NCBI RefSeq assembly: GCF_000750005.1
Contig: NZ_JPYA01000083.1
Span: 1-64,000 of the forward strand
Reading direction: 5' to 3'
DNA from: Geobacillus icigianus
GTDB lineage: Bacteria; Bacillota; Bacilli; Bacillales; Anoxybacillaceae
DNA length: 64,000 bases
Shown here: piece after piece, positions 53,813 through 62,095 of the stretch
How positions within the stretch are numbered: position 1 is the stretch's first letter
Layout of the letters: the number at the start of each line of letters is the position of its first letter
Made by a program: the position numbers and the translations under genes
The notes under the pieces: model-generated
The model's database searches: none
What the model was told of the DNA's origin: nothing
Seen by the model: only the letters and a program-made list of their open reading frames with translations

Positions 53813-53826
53813 TGCAATCGTTTTCA
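53813..53826. promoter_or_regulatory. cre/LacI-type operator downstream of the malE promoter
   Basis: TGCAATCGTTTTCA agrees with cre TGWAANCGNTNWCA at 13 of 14 positions and lies near +6 to +20 of the expected transcript, a repression position. Confidence 0.65.
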
Positions 53827-53849
53827 TCGATAATGTCGTTGTTTATTTG

Positions 53850-53863
53850 TGCAAACGATTTCC
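53850..53863. promoter_or_regulatory. second LacI-type operator before malE
   Basis: TGCAAACGATTTCC; the first 11 bases are the reverse of the sites at 53693 and 53813. It lies 37 bp after the previous site. Confidence 0.5.
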
Positions 53864-53916
53864 TGATGGTTGCACTGTGGCCGTGTTCTCAAACTTTCTT
53901 GTTTAGGAGGGGGATT

Positions 53917-55188
53917 ATGAGAAAAGCGTTGTCGTTGTTTCTCATGACGGTGCTCTTGGTCGGTCTGCTTTCCGCCTGCGGGCCGAAGCGGGATGCGGAG
54001 CAGCCAAAACAGACCAACAATGGGACCGAAGAAGCGAAGAAACCGGAAAAGCTGGTCGTTTGGGTGAACGACGATGAAAAACAAAAACAAGCGTTGAAAG
54101 ATATTTTTCAAAAGTATACACAAAAAACCGGCATCCAAATCCAAATGGTTGCTGTCAAAATGCTGGATCAAACAAAAAAATTGGCGCTTGACGGTCCAGC
54201 CGGCAAAGGGCCGGACGTGTTCTACCAGCCGCATGACCGCATCGGCGACATTGTGCTGCAAGGGCTGGCCGATCCGGTTGATCTTGGCGATGCGAAAGGC
54301 GAGTACAGCGAGACCGCTGTCAATGCGGTGACGTATGACGGACAAACGTACGGTGTGCCGGCGGTTGTGGAAACATACGGCGTGTTCTATAACAAAAATT
54401 TAGTGCCGGAAGCGCCGAAAACGATGGATGAGTTGATGAAGATCGCTAAAGAAAAAACGAATGCGGCGAAAGACCAATACGGCTTTTTAATGGAAGCGGC
54501 GAACTTCTACTTCGTTTATCCGTTCTTCGCCGGCTACGGCGGCTATGTGTTCAAAAATGAAAACGGCAAATACGATACGAGCGACATCGGTTTGGCCAAC
54601 GACGGAGCCGTCAAGGGAGCAGAGCTCGTCCGATCGTGGTTTAAAAACGGCTACATCCCGAAAGAAATCACCAGCGATATTATGAACGGGCTGTTTACAA
54701 AAGGAAAGGTGGCAGTCGCCATCACCGGTCCGTGGAACATTGCTTCGTACAAGGAAGCGTTAGGCGACAAGCTGGCAACGGCACCGCTGCCGGTGCTCGA
54801 CAACGGCGAACATCCGAAATCGTTTGTGGGTGTCAAAACATGGATGTTGTCCGCTTATTCGAAAAACAAAGCGTGGGCAGTCGATTTCATGAAATTTGTG
54901 ACGAACGAAGAAAACTCGCTTCACTACTATGAAGTGGCCGGCGAAATGCCAGCAAACGAAAAAGCGTTGACGAACGAAAAAATCACGAACGACCCGCTGA
55001 TCGCCGGCTTTGCTGAGCAAATCCAATACGGCGAACCGATGCCGAACGTGCCGGAAATGTCGCAAGTATGGGAGCCGATGGGCAACGCGCTGCAATTCAT
55101 CGCGAAAGGCGATAACCCGAAAGCGGTGCTCAGCGAAGCGGTCAAAACGATTCAAGACAAAATCGCGGCCAGCGGTGCTGGAAAATAA
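53917..55188 (+). CDS. malE: maltodextrin-binding lipoprotein (MalE/MdxE type)
   Basis: Extracellular binding protein of 423 aa for maltose and maltodextrins. Signal sequence MRKALSLFLMTVLLVGLLSAC with lipidation at Cys21, a short Gln/Lys/Glu linker, then the SBP_bac fold: KLVVWVNDDEKQKQALKDIF, GPDVFYQPHDRIGDI, YGVPAVVETYGVFYNKNL, GFLMEAANFYFVYPFFAGYGGYVF and FTKGKVAVAITGPWN. ATG 53917 after TAGGAGGGGGATT. First gene of the transport operon. Expression is probably repressed at the palindromes upstream. Substrate class is inferred from family and neighbours. Confidence 0.94.
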   Translation: MRKALSLFLMTVLLVGLLSACGPKRDAEQPKQTNNGTEEAKKPEKLVVWVNDDEKQKQALKDIFQKYTQKTGIQIQMVAVKMLDQTKKLALDGPAGKGPDVFYQPHDRIGDIVLQGLADPVDLGDAKGEYSETAVNAVTYDGQTYGVPAVVETYGVFYNKNLVPEAPKTMDELMKIAKEKTNAAKDQYGFLMEAANFYFVYPFFAGYGGYVFKNENGKYDTSDIGLANDGAVKGAELVRSWFKNGYIPKEITSDIMNGLFTKGKVAVAITGPWNIASYKEALGDKLATAPLPVLDNGEHPKSFVGVKTWMLSAYSKNKAWAVDFMKFVTNEENSLHYYEVAGEMPANEKALTNEKITNDPLIAGFAEQIQYGEPMPNVPEMSQVWEPMGNALQFIAKGDNPKAVLSEAVKTIQDKIAASGAGK

Positions 55189-55200
55189 CACGTCATATGG

Positions 55201-55228
55201 CGGTGGATAGGATCATCCCTATCCACCG
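55201..55228 (+). other. intercistronic hairpin malE-malF
   Basis: CGGTGGATAGG (55201-55211) pairs perfectly with CCTATCCACCG (55218-55228) over a 6-nt loop, with no U-tract. Such structures usually protect the binding-protein mRNA and allow excess MalE. Confidence 0.75.
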
Positions 55229-55257
55229 TTCTTATCCATCGATAGGAGGGAGTTCCG

Positions 55258-56538
55258 ATGCCGGAAGCGAACGTCCGTCATCGGCCGGCGGTGGCGATGG
55301 CGCTGTCATTGCTGTTTGCCGGCCTTGGACAATTGTACAACCGCCGCTATATCAAAGGAATTTTGTTCCTCATCATCGAAGCGGCGTTCCTTATCACCTT
55401 TTATAACTTTTTGAATATCGGGCTGTGGGGGCTGGTGACCCTCGGCGAAATCCCGATGCTCGATCATTCGATTTTCTTGTTGATTCAAGGGCTTGTTTCC
55501 GTGATCATCATCGCTTTTGCCGTTGCGTTGCACGTTGCCAACGTCATTGACGCCCGCAACGACGCCCGCCGGCGGCAGCGCGGCGAGCCGTTTCCCTCGC
55601 TTGTTGAGTCGTGCCGGAACGCATGGGACCGAGGATTTCCGTACATTTTTGTCACGCCTGGGCTTGTCATGCTTTTGTTTATCGTTGTGCTGCCGCTGCT
55701 GTTCATGGTGTCGCTCGCCTTTACGGACTACAACTTGTATCATTCACCGCCGCGGCATTTGTTGAATTGGGTCGGATTTGACAACTTCAAAAACTTAGTC
55801 TCCATTCCGATTTGGAAAAGCACGTTTTTCAGCGTCCTCGCGTGGACGATCGTCTGGACGGTCGTAGCGACGACGATGCAAATCGCGCTTGGGCTGTTTT
55901 TGGCGCTGCTCGTCAACGATCCGCGCATTAAGTTGAAACGATTCATCCGCACGGTGCTCATTTTGCCGTGGGCCGTGCCGGCGTTTGTCACGATTTTGGT
56001 GTTTGCCGCGATGTTTAACGATAAATTCGGGGCGATCAACCGTGAGGTGCTGAGTTTGTTTGGGTTGTCGGTTCCGTGGATGACCGACCCGTTTTGGACG
56101 AGAGTGGCGCTCATCTTGATTCAGACATGGCTTGGTTTCCCGTTTGTGTTTGCGTTATTTACCGGCGTTTTGCAAAGCATTTCCCGCGATTGGTACGAAG
56201 CGGCCGATATCGACGGGGCGACGCGCTGGCAAAAGTTTAAATCGATCACCTTGCCGCATGTGCTGTACGCCACGGCTCCGCTGTTGATCATGCAATACGC
56301 GGGGAACTTCAATAACTTCAACATCATCTATTTGTTCAACCATGGCGGTCCGGCCGTGCGCGGGCAAAACGCCGGCGGAACGGACATTCTTATTTCGTGG
56401 GTGTACGATTTGACGTTTACGACGAACAACTACAATATGGCGGCTGCGATTTCGCTCATCATCGGCTTGATTGTGTGCGGGTTTGCTGTTTATCAGTTCC
56501 GGCGCACCCGTTCCTTTAAAGAGGAGGGGAACATTTAA
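55258..56538 (+). CDS. malF: maltodextrin ABC transporter permease (MalF type)
   Basis: Membrane subunit of 426 aa. An N-terminal extension with two or three helices (residues 15-100) includes ALSLLFAGLGQLYNRRYIKG, a motif frequent in Bacillus MdxF-like proteins. The permease core carries about six more helices and the EAA loop EAADIDGATRWQKFKSITLPH (about residues 315-335), which docks the ATPase. ATG 55258 follows ATAGGAGGGAG. It shares one base with the start of malG. No ATPase gene is in the operon, so a common MsmX/MalK-type protein must be encoded elsewhere. Confidence 0.94.
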   Translation: MPEANVRHRPAVAMALSLLFAGLGQLYNRRYIKGILFLIIEAAFLITFYNFLNIGLWGLVTLGEIPMLDHSIFLLIQGLVSVIIIAFAVALHVANVIDARNDARRRQRGEPFPSLVESCRNAWDRGFPYIFVTPGLVMLLFIVVLPLLFMVSLAFTDYNLYHSPPRHLLNWVGFDNFKNLVSIPIWKSTFFSVLAWTIVWTVVATTMQIALGLFLALLVNDPRIKLKRFIRTVLILPWAVPAFVTILVFAAMFNDKFGAINREVLSLFGLSVPWMTDPFWTRVALILIQTWLGFPFVFALFTGVLQSISRDWYEAADIDGATRWQKFKSITLPHVLYATAPLLIMQYAGNFNNFNIIYLFNHGGPAVRGQNAGGTDILISWVYDLTFTTNNYNMAAAISLIIGLIVCGFAVYQFRRTRSFKEEGNI

Positions 56539-57380
56539 TGAAGCGCAAATGGAAATCGCATATCGAAGTCACGCTCATTTACTTGTTTATCGCGTTCATG
56601 TTTGTCGTCATCGCTTATCCGCTTCTTTGGACCATCAGCATGTCGCTCAATCCGGGTACAAGTTTGTACTCGGCATCGCTCATTCCAGAAAAATGGACGC
56701 TCGAGCATTACAAATGGCTGTTTACCAGCCCGCAAAGCGATTATTTGCTTTGGTATAAAAACAGCCTGTTTGTCGCGGCGGTGAACGCAGCGCTGTCCGT
56801 TTTCTTCACGGCGCTCATCGCTTATGCGTTTTCGCGTTACAAATTCGTCGGGCGGAAAACGGGGCTGTACTTGTTTTTAGTCTTGCAAATGTTCCCCTCG
56901 CTCATGGCGATGGTGGCGCTGTATATTTTGCTTGACATGCTCCATTTGCTCGATTCGCTCTGGGGGCTTATTCTCATTTATGTCGGCGGGCAAATTCCGT
57001 TTAACGCCTGGCTTGTGAAAGGCTATTTTGACACGATTCCGCGCGAATTGGACGAGGCGGCGCGCATCGATGGCGCCGGTCATTTCGGCGTCTTTTTCCG
57101 CATCATGCTCCCGTTAGCCAAGCCGATTTTGGCCGTTGTCGCCTTGTTTAACTTCATGGCGCCGTTTACCGACTTTTTGCTGCCGTCGATCGTCTTGCGC
57201 GATCCGGACAAATTTACGCTGGCGGTCGGATTGTTCAATTTCATCAGCGACCGGTTTGCCAACAACTTCACTCGCTTCGCCGCCGGCTCGATTTTGATTG
57301 CCGCTCCGATTGCCATCGTCTTTTTGTTCTTGCAGCGATATTTGATTTCCGGCTTAACAGCGGGTGGCACAAAAGGGTAA
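56538..57380 (+). CDS. malG: maltodextrin ABC transporter permease (MalG type)
   Basis: Membrane subunit of 280 aa with six helices (for example VTLIYLFIAFMFVVIAYPLLW and GLYLFLVLQMFPSLMAMVALYILL). The EAA loop reads ELDEAARIDGAGHFGVFFRIMLPLAKP near residues 172-198. Ends SGLTAGGTKG as usual for MalG. ATG 56538 uses the last base of the malF stop codon; GAGGAGGGGAAC upstream lies in malF. The amylase gene follows after about 145 bp that contain a solo R3 repeat. Confidence 0.95.
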   Translation: MKRKWKSHIEVTLIYLFIAFMFVVIAYPLLWTISMSLNPGTSLYSASLIPEKWTLEHYKWLFTSPQSDYLLWYKNSLFVAAVNAALSVFFTALIAYAFSRYKFVGRKTGLYLFLVLQMFPSLMAMVALYILLDMLHLLDSLWGLILIYVGGQIPFNAWLVKGYFDTIPRELDEAARIDGAGHFGVFFRIMLPLAKPILAVVALFNFMAPFTDFLLPSIVLRDPDKFTLAVGLFNFISDRFANNFTRFAAGSILIAAPIAIVFLFLQRYLISGLTAGGTKG

Positions 57381-57434
57381 GAACCGCTATCATAAATAGT
57401 GGGCTTACCCGTTTCCACACAGCTAAACGGATAG

Positions 57435-57510
57435 AAAAGTTCCATGGGCAGCGCGATCTGCCCTCCACCCGGGGATGAAAATCCCGCGTCAGTTCGACAT
57501 TTTCACAGTA
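57435..57510 (+). repeat. R3 solo copy in front of the amylase gene
   Basis: AAAAGTTCCATGGG, then GCCCTCCACCCGGGGATGAAAA, CCGCGTCAGTTCGACAT and TTTCACAG match the R3 unit in the orientation opposite to the array at 45588-45866. It lies between malG and the amylase gene and would be part of the transcript leader. Confidence 0.82.
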
Positions 57511-57526
57511 AAGGGGGGAAACGGAA

Positions 57527-59062
57527 ATGGGGAACCGTCTTGGTGTACTGTTCATCCTTCCGTTCCTTCTTTTTTATGCCATGCCGGCTGCGGCGGCGGA
57601 AAAAGAAGAACGGACGTGGCAAGACGAAGCGATTTATTTCATCATGGTCGACCGTTTCAACAATATGGATCCGACGAACGACCGAGACGTCAATGTCAAC
57701 GACCCAAAAGGATATTTTGGCGGGGATTTAAAAGGAGTGACCGCGAAGCTCGATTACATCAAGGAAATGGGGTTTACCGCCATTTGGCTGACGCCGGTGT
57801 TTGAAAACATGCCGGGCGGCTATCATGGATATTGGATCAAAGATTTTTATCGCGTCGACCCGCATTTCGGCACGCTCGATGACTTGAAAACGCTGGTCAA
57901 AGAGGCGCACCGGCGCGACATGAAAGTCATTTTGGACTTTGTTGCCAACCATGTCGGTTACGACCATCCGTGGCTTCAAGATCCGGCGAAAAAAGACTGG
58001 TTCCACCCGAAGAAAGAGATTTTTGACTGGAACAATCAAAAGCAAGTAGAAAACGGCTGGGTGTATGGGCTTCCCGATCTGGCACAGGAAAACCCGGAAG
58101 TGAAAAAATACCTCATTGACGCCGCCAAATGGTGGATCAAAGAGACCGACATTGACGGCTACCGGCTCGATACGGTGCGGCATGTGCCGAAATCGTTTTG
58201 GCAAGAATTTTCTAAAGAAGTGAAGGCGGTGAAGAAAGACGTTTTCCTTCTCGGTGAAGTGTGGAGCGACGATCCGCGCTATATCGCCGATTACGGGAAG
58301 TACGGCATCGATGGGTTTGTCGATTACCCGCTCTATGGCGCGGTGAAGCAGTCGCTTGCGAGGCGCGATGCTTCGCTCCGCCCGCTCTATGATGTCTGGG
58401 AGTACAACCAAACGTTTTACGACCGCCCGTATTGGCTTGGGACGTTTTTGGACAACCATGATAATGTCCGGTTTACAAAGCTAGCGATTGACAACCGCAA
58501 CAACCCGATTTCGCGCATCAAACTAGCCATGACGTATTTGTTCACCGCCCCAGGCATCCCGATCATGTATTATGGAACGGAAATCGCGATGAACGGCGGC
58601 CCCGATCCGGACAACCGCCGGTTGATGGACTTCCGCGCCGACCCGGAAATCATCGATTACTTAAAAAAAATCGGCCCGCTCCGTCAACAGCTGCCGTCGT
58701 TGCGGCGCGGCGATTTTACGCTCTTGTATGAAAAAGACGGCATGGCGGTGTTCAAGCGGCGCTATCGGGATGAAACCACTGTCATCGCCATCAACAATAC
58801 AAGCAAAACGCAGCACGTGCATTTGACGAACGATCAGCTGCCGAAAAACAAAGAGCTGCGCGGCTTTTTATTGGACGATCTCGTCCGCGGCGATGGGGAC
58901 GGCTACGATCTTGTATTGGACCGCGAAACGGCGGAAGTGTACAAACTGCGGGACAAAACGGGGATCAACATCCCGTTTATCGCCGCGCTAGTCGCGGTTT
59001 ACGCGCTATTCCTCTTGTTTTTATACATGGTGAAAAAACGGGCAAAACGGATCCATGAATAA
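57527..59062 (+). CDS. extracellular membrane-anchored alpha-amylase (GH13, GH13_45-like)
   Basis: Starch-degrading enzyme of 511 aa. Signal peptide of about 24 residues (LGVLFILPFLLFYAMPAAAA), mature start EKEERTWQDEAIYFIMVDRF. Catalytic residues: nucleophile Asp215 in DGYRLDTVRH, acid/base Glu244 in LLGEVWSDD and Asp312 in FLDNHDNVR. The conserved region LPDLAQENPEV is characteristic of the GH13_45 group with Geobacillus GTA and Anoxybacillus enzymes. A hydrophobic helix near the C-terminus (INIPFIAALVAVYALFLLFLYMV) followed by basic residues should anchor it to the membrane. ATG 57527 after AAGGGGGGAAACGG. It feeds the transporter encoded upstream. Confidence 0.93.
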   Translation: MGNRLGVLFILPFLLFYAMPAAAAEKEERTWQDEAIYFIMVDRFNNMDPTNDRDVNVNDPKGYFGGDLKGVTAKLDYIKEMGFTAIWLTPVFENMPGGYHGYWIKDFYRVDPHFGTLDDLKTLVKEAHRRDMKVILDFVANHVGYDHPWLQDPAKKDWFHPKKEIFDWNNQKQVENGWVYGLPDLAQENPEVKKYLIDAAKWWIKETDIDGYRLDTVRHVPKSFWQEFSKEVKAVKKDVFLLGEVWSDDPRYIADYGKYGIDGFVDYPLYGAVKQSLARRDASLRPLYDVWEYNQTFYDRPYWLGTFLDNHDNVRFTKLAIDNRNNPISRIKLAMTYLFTAPGIPIMYYGTEIAMNGGPDPDNRRLMDFRADPEIIDYLKKIGPLRQQLPSLRRGDFTLLYEKDGMAVFKRRYRDETTVIAINNTSKTQHVHLTNDQLPKNKELRGFLLDDLVRGDGDGYDLVLDRETAEVYKLRDKTGINIPFIAALVAVYALFLLFLYMVKKRAKRIHE

Positions 59063-59086
59063 GAATAAATAGAAAGGAGGGGACTT

Positions 59087-60106
59087 ATGACCGTTACAAT
59101 TAAAGATGTCGCCAAGCGGGCCAATGTCGCGCCGTCGACCGTATCGCGCGTCATCGCCGACAGCCCGCGCATCAGCGAGAAAACGAAGCAGCGGGTGCGC
59201 GAGGCGATGAAAGAGCTCGGCTACCATCCAAATTTTATCGCCCGCAGCCTCGCCAGCCAAGCAACGCAAGTGATCGGCATCGTCATGCCGAGCTCGGCGG
59301 ACCAAGCGCTGCAAAACCCGTTTTTCCCGGAAGTGATCCGCGGCATCAGCAAAGCCGCCCATGAAAAGCGGTACGCCTTGCAAATGTCGACCGGGGAAAA
59401 AGAGAGCGACATTTACGAGCGGGTCGTCGAGATGCTGCAAGGGCGGCGCGTGGACGGCGTCATTTTGCTTTATTCAAGGCAAAACGACAAGCTGATGAAA
59501 TACTTGCAAAAACATGACTTCCCATTCGTCGTCATCGGCAAGCCGCACCAAAAGGCGGAACAAGTGACCCATGTCGACAACGACAACGTGCAGGCGGGAA
59601 AGGACGCCACGACCTATTTAATCGCCCACGGCCATGAACGCATCGCCTTTGTCGGGGGCAATCCGCAATATTTGGTGACCATCGACCGCCAAACCGGCTA
59701 TGAAGAGGCGCTTCGTGAAGCGGGGCTGCCGTACCGGCCGGAATACGTCATCCATGAGGAGTTTTTGCAAGAAGGCGGCCAAGAGGCGATGAAAGAGCTG
59801 CTTTCTTTGCCCGAGCCGCCGACCGGGCTGGTGGTCGCCGACGATCTCATGGCGCTCGGGATGCTGAAGACGCTCGATGAAATCGGCCTGCGCGTCCCCG
59901 AAGACGTGTCGATCGTCAGCTTTAACAACACCTTGCTCGCCGAAATGTCGCGCCCGCCGCTCACCTCAATCGACATCGGCATTTTCCAGCTCGGCTACGA
60001 AGCGGCGAAAAGTTTAATGGAAAAAATCGAAAACGAAGCCGAACCGATCAAGCGCATCATCATCCCGCACCGGCTTGTCGAGCGGGGGTCGTGTGCAAGG
60101 CGCTAG
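59087..60106 (+). CDS. malR: LacI-family transcriptional regulator of maltodextrin genes (MalR-like)
   Basis: Repressor of 339 aa. The N-terminal LacI helix-turn-helix TIKDVAKRANVAPSTVSRVIAD (residues 3-24) and hinge (KELGYHPNFIARSLAS) precede a sugar-binding core with QVIGIVMPSSADQ, GRRVDGVILLYSRQ, TYLIAHGHERIAFVGGN and the final SIDIGIFQLGYEAAKSL. ATG 59087 follows AAAGGAGGGG, 24 bp after the amylase gene, probably cotranscribed. Palindromes of its operator type lie between nplT and malE, so feedback control of the whole locus by maltose is likely. Confidence 0.92.
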   Translation: MTVTIKDVAKRANVAPSTVSRVIADSPRISEKTKQRVREAMKELGYHPNFIARSLASQATQVIGIVMPSSADQALQNPFFPEVIRGISKAAHEKRYALQMSTGEKESDIYERVVEMLQGRRVDGVILLYSRQNDKLMKYLQKHDFPFVVIGKPHQKAEQVTHVDNDNVQAGKDATTYLIAHGHERIAFVGGNPQYLVTIDRQTGYEEALREAGLPYRPEYVIHEEFLQEGGQEAMKELLSLPEPPTGLVVADDLMALGMLKTLDEIGLRVPEDVSIVSFNNTLLAEMSRPPLTSIDIGIFQLGYEAAKSLMEKIENEAEPIKRIIIPHRLVERGSCARR

Positions 60107-60185
60107 ATCACGGAAGCGCTGTTGGGGAAAGGTGTCCGTCGCACGTCGCATGGGCGGGCATCTTTTTCTATTTCTACATAGAGCT

Positions 60186-60322
60186 TAGAAGGCCAGTGAA
60201 AAACCGCTGATTCCCTTCATCAATGGGGGAACGCGTGAAAAGCAGGACCGATGCAACAAAGTTTTTCTAGTTGAGAAATGAGATGGAAAAGCTGGGCCCA
60301 CGAGTAAATCACCGGCCCTCTA
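60186..60322 (+). repeat. R2 element copy D (137 bp)
   Basis: Ends TAGAAGGCCAGTGA (60186-60199) and TCACCGGCCCTCTA (60309-60322). The inner stem TTTTC...GGAAA replaces the TTATC...GATAA of copies A and B, a compensated change; the loop keeps GTTGAGAAA. It is downstream of malR. Confidence 0.8.
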
Positions 60323-60390
60323 GAAGGCCGGTGATGTGTGAAGACAATCAGCGCGCGATCTGCCTTTCTCCATTTGAGAAACCTTGCCTC
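60321..60390 (+). repeat. partial R2 element abutting copy D
   Basis: A second left end, TAGAAGGCCGGTGA (60321-60334), starts on the last two bases of copy D, so the two ends form a palindrome. The piece keeps CCATTTGAGAAACC and CTCATCACC but lacks the rest. The right border (about 60390) meets the stop of the next gene. Confidence 0.6.
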
Positions 60391-60391
60391 A

Positions 60392-60619
60392 TCACCATGC
60401 ATTCAAGATCCAGACAATCAAAGGGATGACGATCACAAAGCCTAATATAAGATAACTGAAATACCGAAGCCATTTGGGTGCGGATTTTACTTTCAAGCTC
60501 TCTCGTTTCCATGCTCCGCCTGTTACGATTCTTTCAAAATCTTCAATGGGCGAAAAAATTTGCTCGTTATCTTTTTTCGGATATTCCTCCGTTGCTTGCG
60601 TTTCGTGAAGATCCTTCAT
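60392..60619 (-). CDS. small hypothetical membrane protein
   Basis: A 75-aa protein with a charged N-terminal part (KDLHETQATEEYPKKDNEQIF, SPIEDFERIVTGGAWKRE) and one transmembrane helix near the C-terminus (YFSYLILGFVIVIPLIVWIL), giving a tail-anchored form. No family recognised. ATG 60619 with AAGAAGGTG upstream is preferred to GTG 60628. The partial R2 element ends at its stop codon. It lies 40 bp after the convergent-free minus-strand gene at 60669 and is probably its operon partner. Confidence 0.65.
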   Translation of the reverse strand: MKDLHETQATEEYPKKDNEQIFSPIEDFERIVTGGAWKRESLKVKSAPKWLRYFSYLILGFVIVIPLIVWILNAW

Positions 60620-60668
60620 GACCGTCACCTTCTTTTTCAGTATTGGTGAACTACCCCCACTTAATTTT

Positions 60669-61088
60669 CTAGCGAAAAAAACTTACTATGACTCCGTAGA
60701 AAAGATGCCCAATTTGCCAGCAAAGGAGCGCCACGCCTGAGGTCAAGGGCGGCGTTCGCTCTGACAGGGCGGTTGTCGGATAAAGGATAAGACCAAGCAA
60801 AAAGCAAACAATAGGAAGGCGGATGAACATTTGCTGAGTGGTCCACTGTTGCTTGACCGCAACATAGAAAAGGCTTACTGCCAATACGATCGATATAAGT
60901 AGATGAAAAGAAAACTCGACCGCTTCCGAAAAGGCAAAGCGATTGAAAACGGGGACATAATCGATATTTAGAAGCAGTGTATACAGTTTGATGTTCCAAT
61001 ATGCCTCAAGCATTTTAAAAAACAAGCCAAGCCATATGCCTGACACCAAGCCAGCCACAATTCCTTTTATGACAAGCGAGCGACTCAT
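60669..61088 (-). CDS. hypothetical four-helix membrane protein
   Basis: A 139-aa protein with about four hydrophobic segments: IKGIVAGLVSGIWLGLFF, LLISIVLAVSLFYVAV, LPIVCFLLGLILYPTTAL and GVALLCWQIGHLFYGVIV. Conserved-looking polar residues lie at the helix ends (FRFAFSEAVEFSFH region). I recognise no named family. AGGGAGAG precedes ATG 61088. A long AT-rich region (61089-61260) upstream may hold its promoter. The following small membrane gene (60619) is on the same strand. Confidence 0.7.
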   Translation of the reverse strand: MSRSLVIKGIVAGLVSGIWLGLFFKMLEAYWNIKLYTLLLNIDYVPVFNRFAFSEAVEFSFHLLISIVLAVSLFYVAVKQQWTTQQMFIRLPIVCFLLGLILYPTTALSERTPPLTSGVALLCWQIGHLFYGVIVSFFR

Positions 61089-61334
61089 GACTTCTCTCCC
61101 TTTATTAAATAATCAGTCTTAAATCTATAAAAGGACTGACATATCATAGTAATAATCATTCAGTATTCTCATTGTATTATCATCTTGTATTGGTTGTAAA
61201 GCAAGCATTGGTTAAGGCTCACCTACCAGAAACATTGTGATAGGCTAAAGAATGTTTGCATAGGAGATTCATTATACTATACAATGGAATCAATCGGTAA
61301 GCAGCATTTTTGAACCAAAAGGAAGGGGAACAGT

Positions 61335-61613
61335 ATGGCAGGGATACAAGTAGAACAATCGAATGATCATTTAGTGATTCGTTGGCTGTTATCGGACATA
61401 GAAATCCCTCTCTCTGATATTGTAGAAGTAACACTTGACGATACTTATGCTGGGGAGGAGAAGACAGCGATCAGAATTGGTACGCCATACGGGGAAACCG
61501 ATAGATTGGTCATTCGCACCCATGCGAATACTTATATTTTGTTTACGACTGATGCGGCCAACCTTAAAAACAAAATTGGCTCGTTTCAAAACGATGTGCG
61601 TAAACACCAATGA
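61335..61613 (+). CDS. SunI/YnzG-family PH-like protein
   Basis: A 92-aa soluble beta-rich protein (IQVEQSNDHLVIRWLLSDIEIPLSDIVEVTLDD, then TAIRIGTPYGETDRLVI and NTYILFTTDA). The pattern S-D-I-x-E-V, IGTPYGxT-x-R, and TYLLFTT is shared with the short SunI/YnzG family, where the longer SunI gives immunity to sublancin. ATG 61335 after AAAAGGAAGGGG. Stand-alone gene; no bacteriocin gene is adjacent, so an immunity role is only a possibility. Confidence 0.72.
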   Translation: MAGIQVEQSNDHLVIRWLLSDIEIPLSDIVEVTLDDTYAGEEKTAIRIGTPYGETDRLVIRTHANTYILFTTDAANLKNKIGSFQNDVRKHQ

Positions 61614-61718
61614 TATTCTCGTTCTTACAGACATCGGTTAGATAACCGTTGTCTTTTTTTGTTTGCCAAAATCAGTACTCTCGGATGATCATGGTGAGCA
61701 AACGAAAATCATAAAGCC

Positions 61719-61855
61719 TAGGAGACCGGTGATTTAAGGGGACAAGTCGCTTATCAAGCCCGTTTCTCAAATAGATAAGCCTTGTCGCATCAGGATCGCC
61801 TTTCAAGCGTTCCCCCATTGCTCAAGAGAAACAACCGTTTTTCACCAGCCTCCTA
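61719..61855 (-). repeat. R2 element copy B (137 bp, reverse; best-preserved)
   Basis: Ends TAGGAGACCGGTGA (61719-61732) and TCACCAGCCTCCTA (61842-61855). On the minus strand: GAGCAATGGGGGAACGC, GATCCTGATGCGACAAGG, the inner stem GCTTATC/GATAAGC and loop TATTTGAGAAACGGG. It lies between the SunI-like gene and the hmoA operon. Confidence 0.85.
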
Positions 61856-61875
61856 GCGGTCAGGAGATGAAGAAT

Positions 61876-61911
61876 TTGATCTTTTGTATATTTTTATATA
61901 CAATTGTATAC
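61876..61911 (+). promoter_or_regulatory. promoter and overlapping palindrome of the hmoA operon
   Basis: TTGATC (61876-61881) and TACAAT (61899-61904), spacer 17 bp. An inverted repeat TTGTATA (61884-61890) and TATACAA (61897-61903) fills the spacer and -10 box, and a further TTGTATAC follows (61904-61911). This suits binding of a repressor; which one is unknown. Confidence 0.65.
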
Positions 61912-61929
61912 AGAAAGGAGGGGAGAAGG

Positions 61930-62091
61930 ATGGAACTGAGGCGTCGATATGATCACCATGAAGGATGGGAGTTGGTCCGGCAATGAAACCGCTACTTGAA
62001 TGAACAGTTTGCTCCGCAAGATGAAGTGCTTGCCAGTGTCTTACGATCGGTGGCGAGAGTGAAAGAAACGATGGGAAAGGAGGAAAGATGA
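61930..62091 (+). pseudogene. small ORF interrupted by an in-frame TGA
   Basis: A good ribosome binding site (AAAGGAGGGGAGAAGG) precedes ATG 61930. The frame reads 18 codons (MELRRRYDHHEGWELVRQ), a TGA at 61984-61986, then a further 34 codons (NRYLNEQFAPQDEVLASVL, RSVARVKETMGKEER) to TGA at 62089. If the internal TGA was TGG (Trp), the protein would be 53 aa. The downstream half has natural amino acid composition and its end overlaps the ribosome binding site of the next gene, so it looks like a recently inactivated or recoded gene. No family assigned. Confidence 0.6.
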
Positions 62092-62095
62092 GCAA

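Noticed and set aside
61984..61986. Internal TGA as a selenocysteine codon
   Set aside because: No recognisable selenoprotein family and no convincing bacterial SECIS hairpin directly after the codon; a nonsense change is simpler.
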